A stretch of 64,000 nucleotides of DNA from contig NZ_CP071612.1 in assembly GCF_017357245.1 (NCBI RefSeq), positions 2,793,001 to 2,857,000 on the forward strand, read 5' to 3'. The translations under genes and the position numbers were made by a program. Below are positions 8,132 to 17,386 of the stretch, piece by piece (position 1 is the first letter of the stretch; each line of letters starts with the position of its first letter). Source of the stretch: Rhizobium bangladeshense (GTDB lineage: Bacteria; Pseudomonadota; Alphaproteobacteria; Rhizobiales; Rhizobiaceae). Under the pieces are notes generated by a model. That model searched no databases. It was not told the origin of the DNA and saw nothing but the letters and a program-made list of their open reading frames with translations.

Positions 8132-9043
8132 TTAGAGGTCGAGTGTGCCGCTCGCCAGCCGCACCGCCTGGCCGCCGATCCGCGCGTTGGAAATTGCCCC
8201 GCCTTCGACGTCGATATGCAGGTGGATGAACGACGGGCGGCCCATCTCGACGCCCTGCTCGATCATGATCGGGTGGTGCCCGTCCGTCAGCCGGTCAAAA
8301 TGGCGGATAGCGCCCGAGAGTGCGGCGGCCGCGGAGCCAGTGGCCGGATCCTCGACAATGCCCATGCCGCTGGCGAACATGCGCGCATGAAACTTCGCCA
8401 CGTGGTTGACCCCGCCACGGCAATAGACGTAGGCCGAGGCAAGCGCGCCGTCGACGAAAGGCACGATCTTTTCCCAAAGCTGCGGATCGAAGTCTACCCG
8501 CTGCGCCGTGCCGACATCGTGCACTGGGATGAGCAGAAACGGAACGCCGGCGCTCCAGACCGAAGGGACGTGATTTTCGAAGCCGATTTCGGTGACCTTC
8601 AACGACAGCGCATCCGCGATGCCGAGCTTGTCCAGCGGCATGACGGCCTGCTGTGATTTACGCGGCAGGTCAAATTCGGCAAAACTGGCCTCGCCCTCGC
8701 GAAGCCGCACCGCGCACCGCACCGGCCCGACATTTTCCTCAAGCACCATAACCAGATCGAGCGCCGCTGCGCCGTGAGCCCGCTCGGCCAGCGCCACGGC
8801 GGTGCCGACTGTGGGATGGCCGGCAAAGGGCAGCTCGCGGCCCGGCGTAAAGATTCTGAGTTTCGCCGCATAGGCGGGATTGGTTGAAGGCTGCACGAAA
8901 ACCGTCTCGGAGAGATTGATCTCCCGGGTAATCGCCTGCATTGCTTCGTCGCTGAGATTTTCGCCGTCGAAGATCACCGCCAGCGGGTTGCCCGCAAGCT
9001 TTCGATCGGTGAACACGTCATAGACGCTGTAGCTTCGCGCCAC
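8132..9043 (-). CDS. PhzF-family isomerase/epimerase
   Basis: 303 residues starting at a GTG (9043) behind AAGGAGG; the open frame upstream has no site. The N-terminus reads SYSVYDVFTDRKLAGNPLAV, the PhzF signature, with the probable catalytic glutamate in LSETVF (E46). Further family motifs are ELPFAGHPTVGTA and VEDPATGSAA, the pseudo-twofold diaminopimelate-epimerase fold. Known members isomerise or epimerise small metabolites; PhzF itself acts in phenazine formation. No phenazine genes are present, so the substrate is unknown. It stands alone between tRNA-Lys and a 374-base gap. Confidence 0.88.
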   Translation of the reverse strand: MARSYSVYDVFTDRKLAGNPLAVIFDGENLSDEAMQAITREINLSETVFVQPSTNPAYAAKLRIFTPGRELPFAGHPTVGTAVALAERAHGAAALDLVMVLEENVGPVRCAVRLREGEASFAEFDLPRKSQQAVMPLDKLGIADALSLKVTEIGFENHVPSVWSAGVPFLLIPVHDVGTAQRVDFDPQLWEKIVPFVDGALASAYVYCRGGVNHVAKFHARMFASGMGIVEDPATGSAAAALSGAIRHFDRLTDGHHPIMIEQGVEMGRPSFIHLHIDVEGGAISNARIGGQAVRLASGTLDL

Positions 9044-9417
9044 ATCGGCCTCCTTGAATCGATCCTCGCGCCGCCAACCTGCCCGACCAAGCGACCGAGT
9101 GCAAGGCGCTAACTCGGGTAAGAACAACCCATCTCCGACAGGAGAGGTCGGCAGTCCGCAATTTGTGCGGGATCGTTAATGAAAATCGATTTCGTTTTCG
9201 CGGCGCCGGCGGGATTCAAAAAGCCACGTTAAGGCCTGCCCTTCGGCGCTCCGGCCATCGGCCGCGCGCGCTCTCAGGATGAGGAGCGGTGGAGAATGCC
9301 GCGCCAACACTTGAAGCCCCTCAGGATAACGTATTGGAAAAAGGCGCGACCTCTGCGACCTAATCCTGACGCGCCGAAAGCGGCCTCGAAGGTGCGTCGC
9401 CGGCCTCCGATTGTGCC
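9044..9417. other. Gene-free stretch
   Basis: 374 bases between the PhzF-like gene and the NUDIX gene. It should hold the promoter of the PhzF-like gene at its left edge. No convincing gene, hairpin or repeat was found. Confidence 0.5.
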
Positions 9418-10188
9418 CTATGCGCCACTCTTTCCGAAATACCAGTCAATCACCGGCAGCATGGAGATGTTATAGGGATAGGCGTCACGATCGGCCGAAC
9501 GGATCGCCACCGCACCCGCGATTTCCTTGTCTTCAGCAACCAGCATGTGGGCTTCGATCCGCTCGACAATCTCGTCGGCCGTAAGGTCGAAGCGGAACAG
9601 CCTGAGCAGCGTCACGGTACGCCTGGCGTGGCTGGCGAAGAGGCCCTGCCCCGCCACGGAATCGGAAAGATCGAGGCCGGTCTCCTCGAGAACCTCGCGG
9701 CGCATGTTGGCCTCGATGTCGCAGCGCCCGTCAACGACATCCTCAGGCTCCAGCGAGCCCGCGGCAAAATAGACCTGGCCAGGATTGGCGGTGTGCGCAC
9801 CCATTCGGATCGCCACCAGCGCGCCGTCGGAACTTTCGAGCACCGGATAGGCGAAGATATGCAGTCCGCCTTGGCGCTGGGGCTGCCGGCGCCAGTACAT
9901 GAAGGCGGAAAAGGGCGTGACGTAGCCCTCACCTGAAATCCCCTCCTCGCCGAATGATAGCCGCTCCAGGAAGATCAGGCGCCCGTCGAAGAGCGCGGGG
10001 TTGGCGGTGGTCTCCCTCACCCAGTTCTCACGGATCGCCGTTTCCTCGGCGGCGACGAAGGGATGGGTGCCGGGCAGGACGCGGAGATCCACGCCGGCGA
10101 TCGGGAAGACCGTAGCTTCCGGCGGCCACCCGGCGAAATCATCTGAAAAATCACTGCTTGGAAAATTTATGTTCAAATTCGTTTTCAT
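9418..10188 (-). CDS. NUDIX hydrolase
   Basis: 256 residues; ATG at 10188. The first third (to about residue 110) is a non-NUDIX lead with LIFLERLSFGEEG. The NUDIX domain follows: AAGSLEPED, then EANMRREVLEETGLDL holds the REUxEExGU core with the metal-binding glutamates. The loop between the first glycine and the helix is longer than usual. The family cleaves nucleoside diphosphates linked to another moiety. Its start overlaps the stop of the upstream EEP-family gene by four bases (ATGA), so both are translated from one message. The substrate cannot be deduced. Confidence 0.85.
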   Translation of the reverse strand: MKTNLNINFPSSDFSDDFAGWPPEATVFPIAGVDLRVLPGTHPFVAAEETAIRENWVRETTANPALFDGRLIFLERLSFGEEGISGEGYVTPFSAFMYWRRQPQRQGGLHIFAYPVLESSDGALVAIRMGAHTANPGQVYFAAGSLEPEDVVDGRCDIEANMRREVLEETGLDLSDSVAGQGLFASHARRTVTLLRLFRFDLTADEIVERIEAHMLVAEDKEIAGAVAIRSADRDAYPYNISMLPVIDWYFGKSGA

Positions 10189-11294
10189 GGGAGATCCAGT
10201 GTCATGACGACGGGGCAATGGTCGGAGGCCTTCGGCCGGTCCCAGCCGGTACGGGGATAACGCTCCACCTCCTGCCCCGGCGGGAAGATGGTGCGGTAGG
10301 GTTGGCCGTTGCGGATGATCTGAGGCAGGCGGCCGGCACTATGCGCGGCAAGAGCCGGCGAAAGCCAGATATAATCGAGCTGGCAGAGATGCTGCTCCTG
10401 CGGCCCGCGCGCGTGATAGAGCGTCCAGCGATCGAGGGGCTGACGACGGCGTACGACGTTTTCCGCAAATCCGTCATGGCTGAAGACATCAAGTGCGCTT
10501 TCGCCCTCGTCCCGATGCTCAAACCGGTAGTCGGTACCGCGGCGACCGATGACGTCGACCCGTTCCTGATAATCGTTCATGTCGCCGCAGATGGCGAAGC
10601 TCTTCGAGGCCGTATGGCCGGCCCCGAAGCGGTCCTCGATGATGCGGCGCACGGCGCGCGCTTCGGCGCGGCGGAGCGGCATGGTCGACAGGCGCCCGTC
10701 CAACCCGTCGCGCGGATTGCCCATCGATTTGAAATGCACGACATAGAGCGAGAGCGGCCGGCCGCCGATCAGCAGATCGAGCTCCAGGCAATCGCGCTTG
10801 AAGATCTTGTCGTCGATGCGGTTGGTAAGCGCCAGTTCCTCGTCGAAGAGATCGAAATCGCGATAGGTCGTCATCGCATGGCTTCTTATATCCCTGAGCT
10901 CGATCTTCTGGCCGTCGCGCGTTTCCTCGCGCATCAGGACGGCGACATCGATGCCGCGGCTGTCATTACCCTCGACCAGGAATTTCTGGCGGTAGCCGTT
11001 ACCGACCATGCGGAAGAGATAGCCGTATTCGAACGCCTGGAGGGCGGCCATGTTGTCGATTTCCTGCAGGCAGAGAATATCGGCGTCGGCATCCGCGATC
11101 GCGAGCGCCGTCATCTGCCTTGTATCATCGGTGGCGGCGATCACCCGCGCCTGCTCGAGCTGTTGATAGACGCCCTCGCTGTTTACCTCGAAAAGCTTGA
11201 TGACGCGATCCTGGCGCAGCTGGTTGCGGAAGCCGGTGAAATCGAAACGGGTCAGCAGATTTTCGACGTTGAAGGTGGCGAGGCGAAGCGACAT
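10185..11294 (-). CDS. Endonuclease/exonuclease/phosphatase (EEP) family protein
   Basis: 369 residues from the ATG at 11294 (MSLRLATFNVENL); an extended frame upstream lacks a start site. EEP landmarks in order: ATFNVENL (residue 6 on), ILCLQEID with the metal-binding glutamate, YVVHFKSMGNP, GDMNDYQE (catalytic Asp/Asn) and KASDHCPVVMTL near the C-terminus with the Asp-His pair. The fold hydrolyses phosphodiester or phosphomonoester bonds in nucleic acids, lipids or other molecules. No signal peptide, so a cytoplasmic enzyme. It is first in a two-gene operon with the NUDIX gene. A long opposing frame on the plus strand is a shadow. Confidence 0.85.
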   Translation of the reverse strand: MSLRLATFNVENLLTRFDFTGFRNQLRQDRVIKLFEVNSEGVYQQLEQARVIAATDDTRQMTALAIADADADILCLQEIDNMAALQAFEYGYLFRMVGNGYRQKFLVEGNDSRGIDVAVLMREETRDGQKIELRDIRSHAMTTYRDFDLFDEELALTNRIDDKIFKRDCLELDLLIGGRPLSLYVVHFKSMGNPRDGLDGRLSTMPLRRAEARAVRRIIEDRFGAGHTASKSFAICGDMNDYQERVDVIGRRGTDYRFEHRDEGESALDVFSHDGFAENVVRRRQPLDRWTLYHARGPQEQHLCQLDYIWLSPALAAHSAGRLPQIIRNGQPYRTIFPPGQEVERYPRTGWDRPKASDHCPVVMTLDLP

Positions 11295-11741
11295 GGCAAA
11301 GGTCCGGTTGCGGCCAGTACCATATCCGGCAATTACCGCAGGAAAAGGTGGCGGGACCAAGAAAATTGCGGACAACCGCCGTGCTGGACTATCACGCGTC
11401 GGCTCGAAAGGGGTGTGGCGGAGATCAATGAGGTCATATAACGTCTAATATTATTTAAGTATTCTGCGTACTCGGAGCCGCAATAATCATGACACCCAAG
11501 AGAAAGAAATCCTCGGCGCACTGGCGTGGATGTGCGAACAATACATAAGCGATCACAATGGCTATCTGAACCACAAGGGAATGCATGCCGGTGAACTGGC
11601 GATCGAAGTTCTAGCTGCTTACGGGCTCGTTGAGTCAACTCCTCTGGGTGATCGCTGGACTGACAAAGGCATGCTCTTACTTGACGAGTCGTAAGGCTTC
11701 AATGCTGCTATCTCTACGATAAAGAGCTCGCGCCAATTCCA
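11295..11741. other. Intergenic stretch with a short gene remnant
   Basis: 447 bases between two minus-strand genes. It contains an A/T-rich block near 11438-11462 and the remnant reading frame at 11449-11694 on the plus strand. Nothing else was identified. Confidence 0.5.
11449..11694 (+). pseudogene. Short hypothetical frame, probably an N-terminally damaged small gene
   Basis: The frame is open from 11449 to the TAA at 11692. It reads NNHDTQEKEILGALAWM, CEQYISDHNGYLNHKGMH and AIEVLAAYGLVE, ending LLLDES, which looks like a genuine compact helical protein of about 70 residues. There is no ATG at its front: the nearest upstream ATG (11489) is in another frame and stops after 19 codons; the first in-frame ATG is 11530. 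A lost or shifted start is likely. The lower GC than its neighbours suggests acquired DNA. Family not recognised. Confidence 0.35.
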
Positions 11742-12761
11742 TCAAAGCCGCCATCCGGCACGGATGACGACGCGCACGGCTTCACCAGTCTCGACCACGA
11801 CGCGGCTGTAGGCGCGCAGCGTCTGGCCGTTGCCGAGCGTCAGTTTGACGGCGTAGCGCTCGCCCTCGAAAAGCACGGATTCGACGGTCGCGAGCGCCCC
11901 CTCGCCGCCGATGATCACATCCTCCGGCCGCACGAGAATATCGGCACCATCGGTATTGGCGGCTTGAAGCGCATCCTGCAGCTCGTCCCACTCCAACTGG
12001 CGTTCGCCACCTATCACCGGCAGCGTCAGGATCGCGCCGCGCCCGATCAGCCCGCCGACGATGCGCCCTTCCGGCCTCGCATAGATCTCGGCTGGCGGCG
12101 CCACCTGCAGCAGCCGCCCCTCGGACATGACGGCGACGTCGGTCGCCAGCGCCATCGCCTCGCTCTGGTCGTGGGTGACATAGATCATCGTCGCGCCGGA
12201 GCGCTGGTGGAACTCGCGGAAGGTCTCCTCCATCTCCTGTTTCAGGTGACGGTCGAGATTGGCGAGCGGTTCGTCGAGCAGCACGACGTCGGGCGATGTC
12301 ACCAGGCAGCGGGCGAGCGCCACGCGCTGGCGCTGGCCGCCGGAGAGATCGGCCGGCCGGCGTGCAGCGTAATCGGCGAGCCGCACGGTAGCGAGCGCCT
12401 CGCCGACCTTAGCCCGGTAAGCCGCGCCCGAAATGCCGCGCACCTTCAGGGGATAGCCGACATTGTCGGCGACGCTCATATGCGGCCAGAGCGCGTAGGA
12501 CTGGAAGACCATCGCCATCTTGCGCTTCTCCGGCGGCAGCGACTGAGCGGCATCGGCAAGCAACCGCTCGCCGAGATGGATGGAGCCGTCGGAGGGCGTC
12601 TCGAAGCCGGCGATCATGCGCAGCACCGTTGTCTTGCCGCAGCCGGAAGGCCCGAGCAGCGCCAGGAAGCCGCCCTCGCGCACATCGAGCGAGAAATCGC
12701 TGACGGCGGCGCGACCGGTGCCGAAATCCTTGGCCACCCGGTTGAGGATCAGCTTCGCCAT
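11742..12761 (-). CDS. ABC importer ATPase, Fe(III)/spermidine type
   Basis: 339 residues. Walker A GPSGCGKTT (37-45), Q-loop FQSYALWPHM, signature [15 protein letters not shown], Walker B VVLLDEPLANLD and switch histidine YVTHDQSEAM are all intact. A C-terminal TOBE-like regulatory region follows (ILVRPEDVIIGGEG). This is the FbpC/AfuC/PotA class. It overlaps the upstream permease by 13 bp and energises import with the two genes before it. It is the last gene of the operon. The substrate is inferred only from subunit type: ferric iron or another ligand such as a phosphonate or polyamine. Confidence 0.9.
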   Translation of the reverse strand: MAKLILNRVAKDFGTGRAAVSDFSLDVREGGFLALLGPSGCGKTTVLRMIAGFETPSDGSIHLGERLLADAAQSLPPEKRKMAMVFQSYALWPHMSVADNVGYPLKVRGISGAAYRAKVGEALATVRLADYAARRPADLSGGQRQRVALARCLVTSPDVVLLDEPLANLDRHLKQEMEETFREFHQRSGATMIYVTHDQSEAMALATDVAVMSEGRLLQVAPPAEIYARPEGRIVGGLIGRGAILTLPVIGGERQLEWDELQDALQAANTDGADILVRPEDVIIGGEGALATVESVLFEGERYAVKLTLGNGQTLRAYSRVVVETGEAVRVVIRAGWRL

Positions 12762-14443
12762 GGCACCACCCCTTTCGGCAGGCGTTTCGCCAGCAGCTCC
12801 AATAGCAGCATCATGGCGATCACCATAAGGACGATGAGCACCGAGAGCGCCGAGGCAAGGTCGGAGCTGCCGCTGTCGTCGAGATTATAGATGGCGACGC
12901 CGAGCGTCTGGGTTCCGGCCGACCAGAGCAGCGCGGAGATCGTCAGCTCATTGCAGGCGATCAGAAAGACGAGGATGACGGAAGCGCCGGCTGCGGGCGC
13001 AATCAGCGGTACGACGATGTCGAAAAGCCTGCGGAAGAAGCCGGCGCCCGAAAGCCGCGCCGCCTCCTCCAGCGCCGGATCGAGCTGGTGGAAGGCGCTG
13101 ACGACGGGTTTCAGGCTGACGGCGAAGAAGGAGGAGAAATAGGCGATCAGGATGATCCAGATCGTCCCGTAGAGCGAGACGTTAAGGACGGGGATCGGTG
13201 CTGCGAAGACCAGAATGAAGGCAACCGCCACGACGATACCCGGCAGTGAATAGGGTATCTCGATCAGGCTGGCGACGATGCGAGAGACGGTATCTCTCCG
13301 TCGCGTCAGCTCATAGGCAGCAAGCACCGTCAGCAGAAGGAGACCAAGCGCGGCACCGCCGGCAAGCGAGAGCGAGTTGATGAAGGCCGTCCGAGTCACC
13401 GCCTGCCGAAACAGGATTTCCTCGAAGGCATGCAGCGACATGGTCTTGAAGGTGAGCGGCACACCATAGGCCGGCACCAGCGCGCCGGCGACAAGCGCGA
13501 AGAAGGGTGCGGCGAGCATGAAGAACAGGATCGCCCAGAGGAGCGGCGCCGCAAGGAAGCGCCAGGGGCCGAGCTCGAAGGCGGCACTTGCCCCCGACAG
13601 GCCGATGACGCGATAGTCGCGGCCTCTGAGCGCCCGGTCCTGGATCATCAGCCCTGCGACCGAGATCAGCGCAATGATGGCTGAGAGTACGGCGACATCG
13701 CCGAAAGTGCGGCTGGTGAAGGCTGAGAATTTGGTGAAGATGAGCGTCGGCAGCGTGAAGATCGAGGCCGGGATGCCGAGAATAGCAGGGATGCCGAAAT
13801 TGCCGGTGCAAGAGACGAAGGAGATCGCCGCCCCGGCGATGATGCCCGGCAGCGACAGCGGGAGGATGATGTCGCGGAACACCCTGAGACTCGAGGCGCC
13901 GGAAAGCCTTGCGGCTTCCACGCCGTCGCGCGGCAGCGTCATCAGCCCGGCCCTGAGCGCCAGATAGACGAGAGGCGCATGCTGCACGCCATAGAGCAGC
14001 GCGATGCCGCCGACCGAATAGAGCGGCTGCGGCGCGCCGAGCGGCGGAGCGATCGCGAGTGCCTTCAGCAGTGGGCTCGACGGCCCCGACATCTGCACCC
14101 AGGCGAGCGCCGTCACTTGCGGCGGTATCATCATCGGCAGCACGAAGAAGAAGCTGAGTACGCCCTTCGCCGGGATATCCGTCAGCGTCAGCAGGAAGGC
14201 GAAGAGGCAGCCGATCAGAAGCGAGACGATCGTGCCGAGAACGGATGTGACGAGGGTGTAATAGGTGGCCTGCCAGAGCGCCGGATCCGCAAACACATCG
14301 ATGACGCCGCCGCTGGCAAATGCCGCGATCCCTGCCATGGCAAGGCGGGCGAGCGGCAGCACGCTGAGGACGAAAACGGTAATGACGATAAAAGGAAACA
14401 GCCAGGCGGGCTGGCTGTTCCCTGATCTAACATAGCCTGGCAT
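12749..14443 (-). CDS. ABC importer permease, fused two-half FbpB type
   Basis: 564 residues with about 12 membrane helices, forming two BPD_transp_1 domains in one chain. The EAA loops are visible as EAARLSGASSLRVFRDIILP (about residue 175) and EEAARLSGAGFFRRLFDIVVP (about residue 465). A fused double permease is typical of Fe(III) (Fbp/Afu/Sfu) and related importers. It starts seven bases after the binding-protein stop and overlaps the ATPase, so the three genes form one operon. No Fur-like site was found upstream by eye. Confidence 0.9.
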   Translation of the reverse strand: MPGYVRSGNSQPAWLFPFIVITVFVLSVLPLARLAMAGIAAFASGGVIDVFADPALWQATYYTLVTSVLGTIVSLLIGCLFAFLLTLTDIPAKGVLSFFFVLPMMIPPQVTALAWVQMSGPSSPLLKALAIAPPLGAPQPLYSVGGIALLYGVQHAPLVYLALRAGLMTLPRDGVEAARLSGASSLRVFRDIILPLSLPGIIAGAAISFVSCTGNFGIPAILGIPASIFTLPTLIFTKFSAFTSRTFGDVAVLSAIIALISVAGLMIQDRALRGRDYRVIGLSGASAAFELGPWRFLAAPLLWAILFFMLAAPFFALVAGALVPAYGVPLTFKTMSLHAFEEILFRQAVTRTAFINSLSLAGGAALGLLLLTVLAAYELTRRRDTVSRIVASLIEIPYSLPGIVVAVAFILVFAAPIPVLNVSLYGTIWIILIAYFSSFFAVSLKPVVSAFHQLDPALEEAARLSGAGFFRRLFDIVVPLIAPAAGASVILVFLIACNELTISALLWSAGTQTLGVAIYNLDDSGSSDLASALSVLIVLMVIAMMLLLELLAKRLPKGVVPWRS

Positions 14444-14450
14444 GAAGAGA

Positions 14451-15428
14451 TCAGTTCGAGCCGTAGATGCCCGAGAAGGTCTTCAGATCCTGGTCGGTAT
14501 TCTTCAGGGCTTCGGCCGCCTTGATCGGCAGAACCTTGATGGTATCCCGCGCCGGGAAACCTTCCGGCAGCTTCATGCCGTTGCGGGCCGGGATGTAGCC
14601 GAGCTTGAGGAAGCCTTCCTGGCCCTTTTCAGAGAGCACGTAATCGACGAACTTCTTGGCGGCCTCGGCATTCTTGCTGCTGGCGAGGATGCCGACCGGC
14701 TCGGTGACGGCCGAAACGCCTTCGCTCGGGAAGACGAACTCGACCGGCGCCCCCTTGGCCTTCTCGCGGATCGGCAGATAGTCGACGACCATGCCGTAGG
14801 CCTTCTCACCCAAGGCGACCGACTTCAGCACGGCACCGTTGCCGCCGGCAGCGATCGCGCCGTTTTCCGCGAGCGCCTTGTAATAGTCCCAGCCGAGGCC
14901 GGGAACGGCGGCAAGCGTCTGCGCGTGGATGAGCGCCGCGCCCGAAGCGAGCGGGCTCGGCATGGTGACTAGGCCCTTGGCCTCCGGCTTGGTCAGGTCC
15001 TTCCAGCTCGTCGGCTTCATCGCAGCTGAGGTGTTGTACATGATGCCGGTGGTGATCAGCTTGGTGGAATAATAATAACCGTCGGCATCATAGAGACGGG
15101 CGTCGTATTGCGCAGCTTCCGGCGACTTATAGGCAAGCAGCTTGCGCTCTTCCTTCAGACGCTCCAGCGTTACCATGTCAGCGATCAGGAGAAGATCGGC
15201 GACCGGGTTACCAGCCTGGATCTCGGCCTGCAGCTTGGCGATGATCTTCGGCGTGCCGTCGCGCACCCAGTCGACCTTGATATCGGGATTGGCGGCCATG
15301 AAGCCATCGACCGTCGCCTGCGCGTCTTCATTCGGCTGGCTGGTGTAGAGCACGAGGTTTGCGGCAAAAGCCGGAACGGCAAGCAGGCTCGCGGCAAGAA
15401 GGGCAGCGGCGGAAACGATCGTCTTCAT
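14451..15428 (-). CDS. ABC importer periplasmic binding protein, Fe(III)-type family
   Basis: 325 residues with a 22-residue signal peptide (cleaved after VPAFA). The mature start NLVLYTSQPNEDAQ is the typical first strand of the FbpA/AfuA/2-aminoethylphosphonate class. Other landmarks are GIMYNTSA and EPVGILASSKNAEAA. Residues corresponding to the iron-binding tyrosine pair of FbpA are not obvious; YLPIREKA and IYGSN are the only C-terminal tyrosines noted. A non-iron ligand therefore remains possible. It is the first gene of the operon with the permease and ATPase. Confidence 0.87.
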   Translation of the reverse strand: MKTIVSAAALLAASLLAVPAFAANLVLYTSQPNEDAQATVDGFMAANPDIKVDWVRDGTPKIIAKLQAEIQAGNPVADLLLIADMVTLERLKEERKLLAYKSPEAAQYDARLYDADGYYYSTKLITTGIMYNTSAAMKPTSWKDLTKPEAKGLVTMPSPLASGAALIHAQTLAAVPGLGWDYYKALAENGAIAAGGNGAVLKSVALGEKAYGMVVDYLPIREKAKGAPVEFVFPSEGVSAVTEPVGILASSKNAEAAKKFVDYVLSEKGQEGFLKLGYIPARNGMKLPEGFPARDTIKVLPIKAAEALKNTDQDLKTFSGIYGSN

Positions 15429-15516
15429 GGGAGGGTCCTCGGGATTGCGTCACCCCTCCCATATTAGGGGTCGTTGACAGAGATGTGACAGGCGGCAGCA
15501 CGCTCCGCCGCCCATG

Positions 15517-16263
15517 TCACCAGGGCTGCTGCGTCGGCATCACGAAGAGCTCTGCTATATCCATGCGGGCCGGCGCCTGCAGCGCGAAGAGCACCGTCTC
15601 GGCGATATCGTCGGCCTTCAGGAATTCCATCTGCTCCTTGAGCGCTTCCATCTGGCCACGATAATTGCCGTCGGAAATATGTTCGAAGAGTTCCGATTCA
15701 ACCGCGCCCGGCTGGATGCAGGTCACGCGGATATTATGTTTCTTGGAAAGCTCGAGACGCATGCCCTCCGAGATCGCCGTCACCGCATGTTTGGTGGCGC
15801 AATAGACGGCAAGACCCGGGAAGACCTTCCTTCCGGCGATCGACGAGGTGTTGACGATATGCCCGCCCTTCTGCCTGATCATCATGGGCAGAACCGCGGC
15901 AGTCGTGTTCAACAATCCCTTGATGTTGACATCGACCATGCGATGCCACTCCTCGGTTTTCAGCACCTCCAGATCCGAGATCGGCATCAGGCCGGCATTG
16001 TTGAAGAGGATGTCGATCGAGCCGAAGGCTTCTGCAAGCTTTTCAGCGCCGGCCGTGACTGAGGCCTGATCAACAACGTCCATCTCGAGAGCGACGGCCT
16101 GGCCGCCATGATCGGCAATCTGCTGCTGCAGTGCAGAAAGCCGGTCGAGCCGGCGGGCGGCGAGTCCGAGCTTGGCGCCTGCCTTTGCAAGCTTCAGCGC
16201 GGTGGCAGCGCCGATGCCGCTCGACGCGCCGGTGACAAGAGCAACTTTACCATCAATAGACAT
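15517..16263 (-). CDS. Short-chain dehydrogenase/reductase (classical SDR)
   Basis: 248 residues from the ATG at 16263 with AGGGAAG upstream. Cofactor motif TGASSGIG (residues 10-17), NNAG, catalytic serine in NTSSIAG and YxxxK as YCATK are present. MDV after the second strand and the basic residues in LAARRLDRL suggest NADP(H) preference. The C-terminus (QAPARMDIAELFVMPTQ) is the form seen in YdfG/SerDH-like SDRs that oxidise 3-hydroxy acids or reduce carbonyls. The next gene upstream on the same strand is an AraC regulator 129 bases away, which may control it. Confidence 0.88.
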   Translation of the reverse strand: MSIDGKVALVTGASSGIGAATALKLAKAGAKLGLAARRLDRLSALQQQIADHGGQAVALEMDVVDQASVTAGAEKLAEAFGSIDILFNNAGLMPISDLEVLKTEEWHRMVDVNIKGLLNTTAAVLPMMIRQKGGHIVNTSSIAGRKVFPGLAVYCATKHAVTAISEGMRLELSKKHNIRVTCIQPGAVESELFEHISDGNYRGQMEALKEQMEFLKADDIAETVLFALQAPARMDIAELFVMPTQQPW

Positions 16264-16392
16264 GTTTGCTTCCCTTTCATATGGCCGCCCCAAATGCGGA
16301 GCCGACCGCTGTTGACGGAAAACAATCTAGGAAAAGCGACCGGCCTTCGCGCTCGGGCCTTTGCGGCCGATGTCGCGATCTTGCGGCAATCT

Positions 16393-17286
16393 TCAGCCGT
16401 CGCGATATTCCGAGGGCGTCATGCCGACGGCCTTGCGGAAGACGGTGGCGAAATGGCTGGGGCTGGAATAGCCGACGTCGAGGCCGATCTCGATGATGCT
16501 CCGGTCGGTTTCCCGAAGCAGCCTTCGCGCCTCGTCCATCCGCATGCGGATAAAATATTCTGAGGGTGAATAACCCGTCGACTGTTTGAAGACCCGACTG
16601 AAATGGAACGGGCTGAGCCCGGCTTCGGCCGCAAGCGCTTCCAGGCTGAAGGCTTCGGCAATCCCGCGTGCCATCAGATCCGTCACCCTGCGAAGCTTGA
16701 ACGCCGGAATGCCAACCCGGCGCCGCGGCGGCTGATCCGCATCCGCGTAGGAACGCACGAGATGGACGGCCAGCGCCTGGGCGACCCCCTGCACGAAAAT
16801 CTCGCTCGGCTCGCTTGCCTCCGTCAATTCGCTGAGGATCAGTTGCAGCAGATGGATGATCAAGGGGTCGCGCCCGGCCGATACGTCGCGCAGGCAAAGC
16901 CTGGTGTGGCTGGCGTGCAGGACTTCCGCGGCCGCCGCCTCGATCAGCGGCAGGCCGAGATAGACATGCATCACGCGGAACGGTTCGGCTGAAATGGAGG
17001 TCCAGCGCATCTCATAGGGCGTCGCCGAATTGGTCAGGTAGAAATCGCCGACATCGGCTCGGGCAGCCTGCCACTCACCGGCGAATTCGCGCTCTTCTAT
17101 GACGGCCGAGCCTGAAACGATCAAGACCAGCAGCGGCTCGGCAACGGCGGGAACGATCAGCCCCTCCTCCCGCCCGCTATGCGACAGGAGATGCACAAGC
17201 AGGTTCTTCCAGGCTGGCCCCTCGCTTCGCGAAAGGAGACGACCATGAATGTGATCTTTGAGCTTGTCGGCCGAGGTTCTGAGCAT
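16393..17286 (-). CDS. AraC-family regulator with cupin-like N-terminal domain
   Basis: 297 residues if started at the ATG at 17286; an ATG at 17328 would add 14 residues, and neither has a strong ribosome binding site. Residues about 20-170 form an AraC-binding (cupin-like) domain (VLIVSGSAVIEE). The C-terminal 100 residues carry two HTH motifs: SLEALAAEAGLSPFHFSRVF and IEIGLDVGYSSPSHFATVF, ending KAVGMTPSEYR. It probably senses a small ligand and may act on the adjacent SDR gene or on the secreted hydrolase gene upstream. Confidence 0.87.
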   Translation of the reverse strand: MLRTSADKLKDHIHGRLLSRSEGPAWKNLLVHLLSHSGREEGLIVPAVAEPLLVLIVSGSAVIEEREFAGEWQAARADVGDFYLTNSATPYEMRWTSISAEPFRVMHVYLGLPLIEAAAAEVLHASHTRLCLRDVSAGRDPLIIHLLQLILSELTEASEPSEIFVQGVAQALAVHLVRSYADADQPPRRRVGIPAFKLRRVTDLMARGIAEAFSLEALAAEAGLSPFHFSRVFKQSTGYSPSEYFIRMRMDEARRLLRETDRSIIEIGLDVGYSSPSHFATVFRKAVGMTPSEYRDG

Positions 17287-17386
17287 ACGCGCATTCTGCG
17301 AGCACGCCTGCGGTCTTTTCAAGCCCATGATGGACTTGCAGCTGTCGGACCACGGCTCACTCGCGCCGTGGTCCTTGGATCGAATG

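Noticed and set aside
10158..11441. Long plus-strand reading frame opposite the EEP-family gene
   Set aside because: It has no ribosome binding site and no family-like segments, whereas the minus-strand frame shows full EEP motifs. High GC produces such antisense frames.
11964..12890. Plus-strand frame opposite the ABC ATPase
   Set aside because: All nucleotide-binding motifs are on the other strand.
14451..15516. Fur box upstream of the Fe(III)-type importer
   Set aside because: No sequence close to a Fur or RirA site was recognised, so iron regulation is not claimed.
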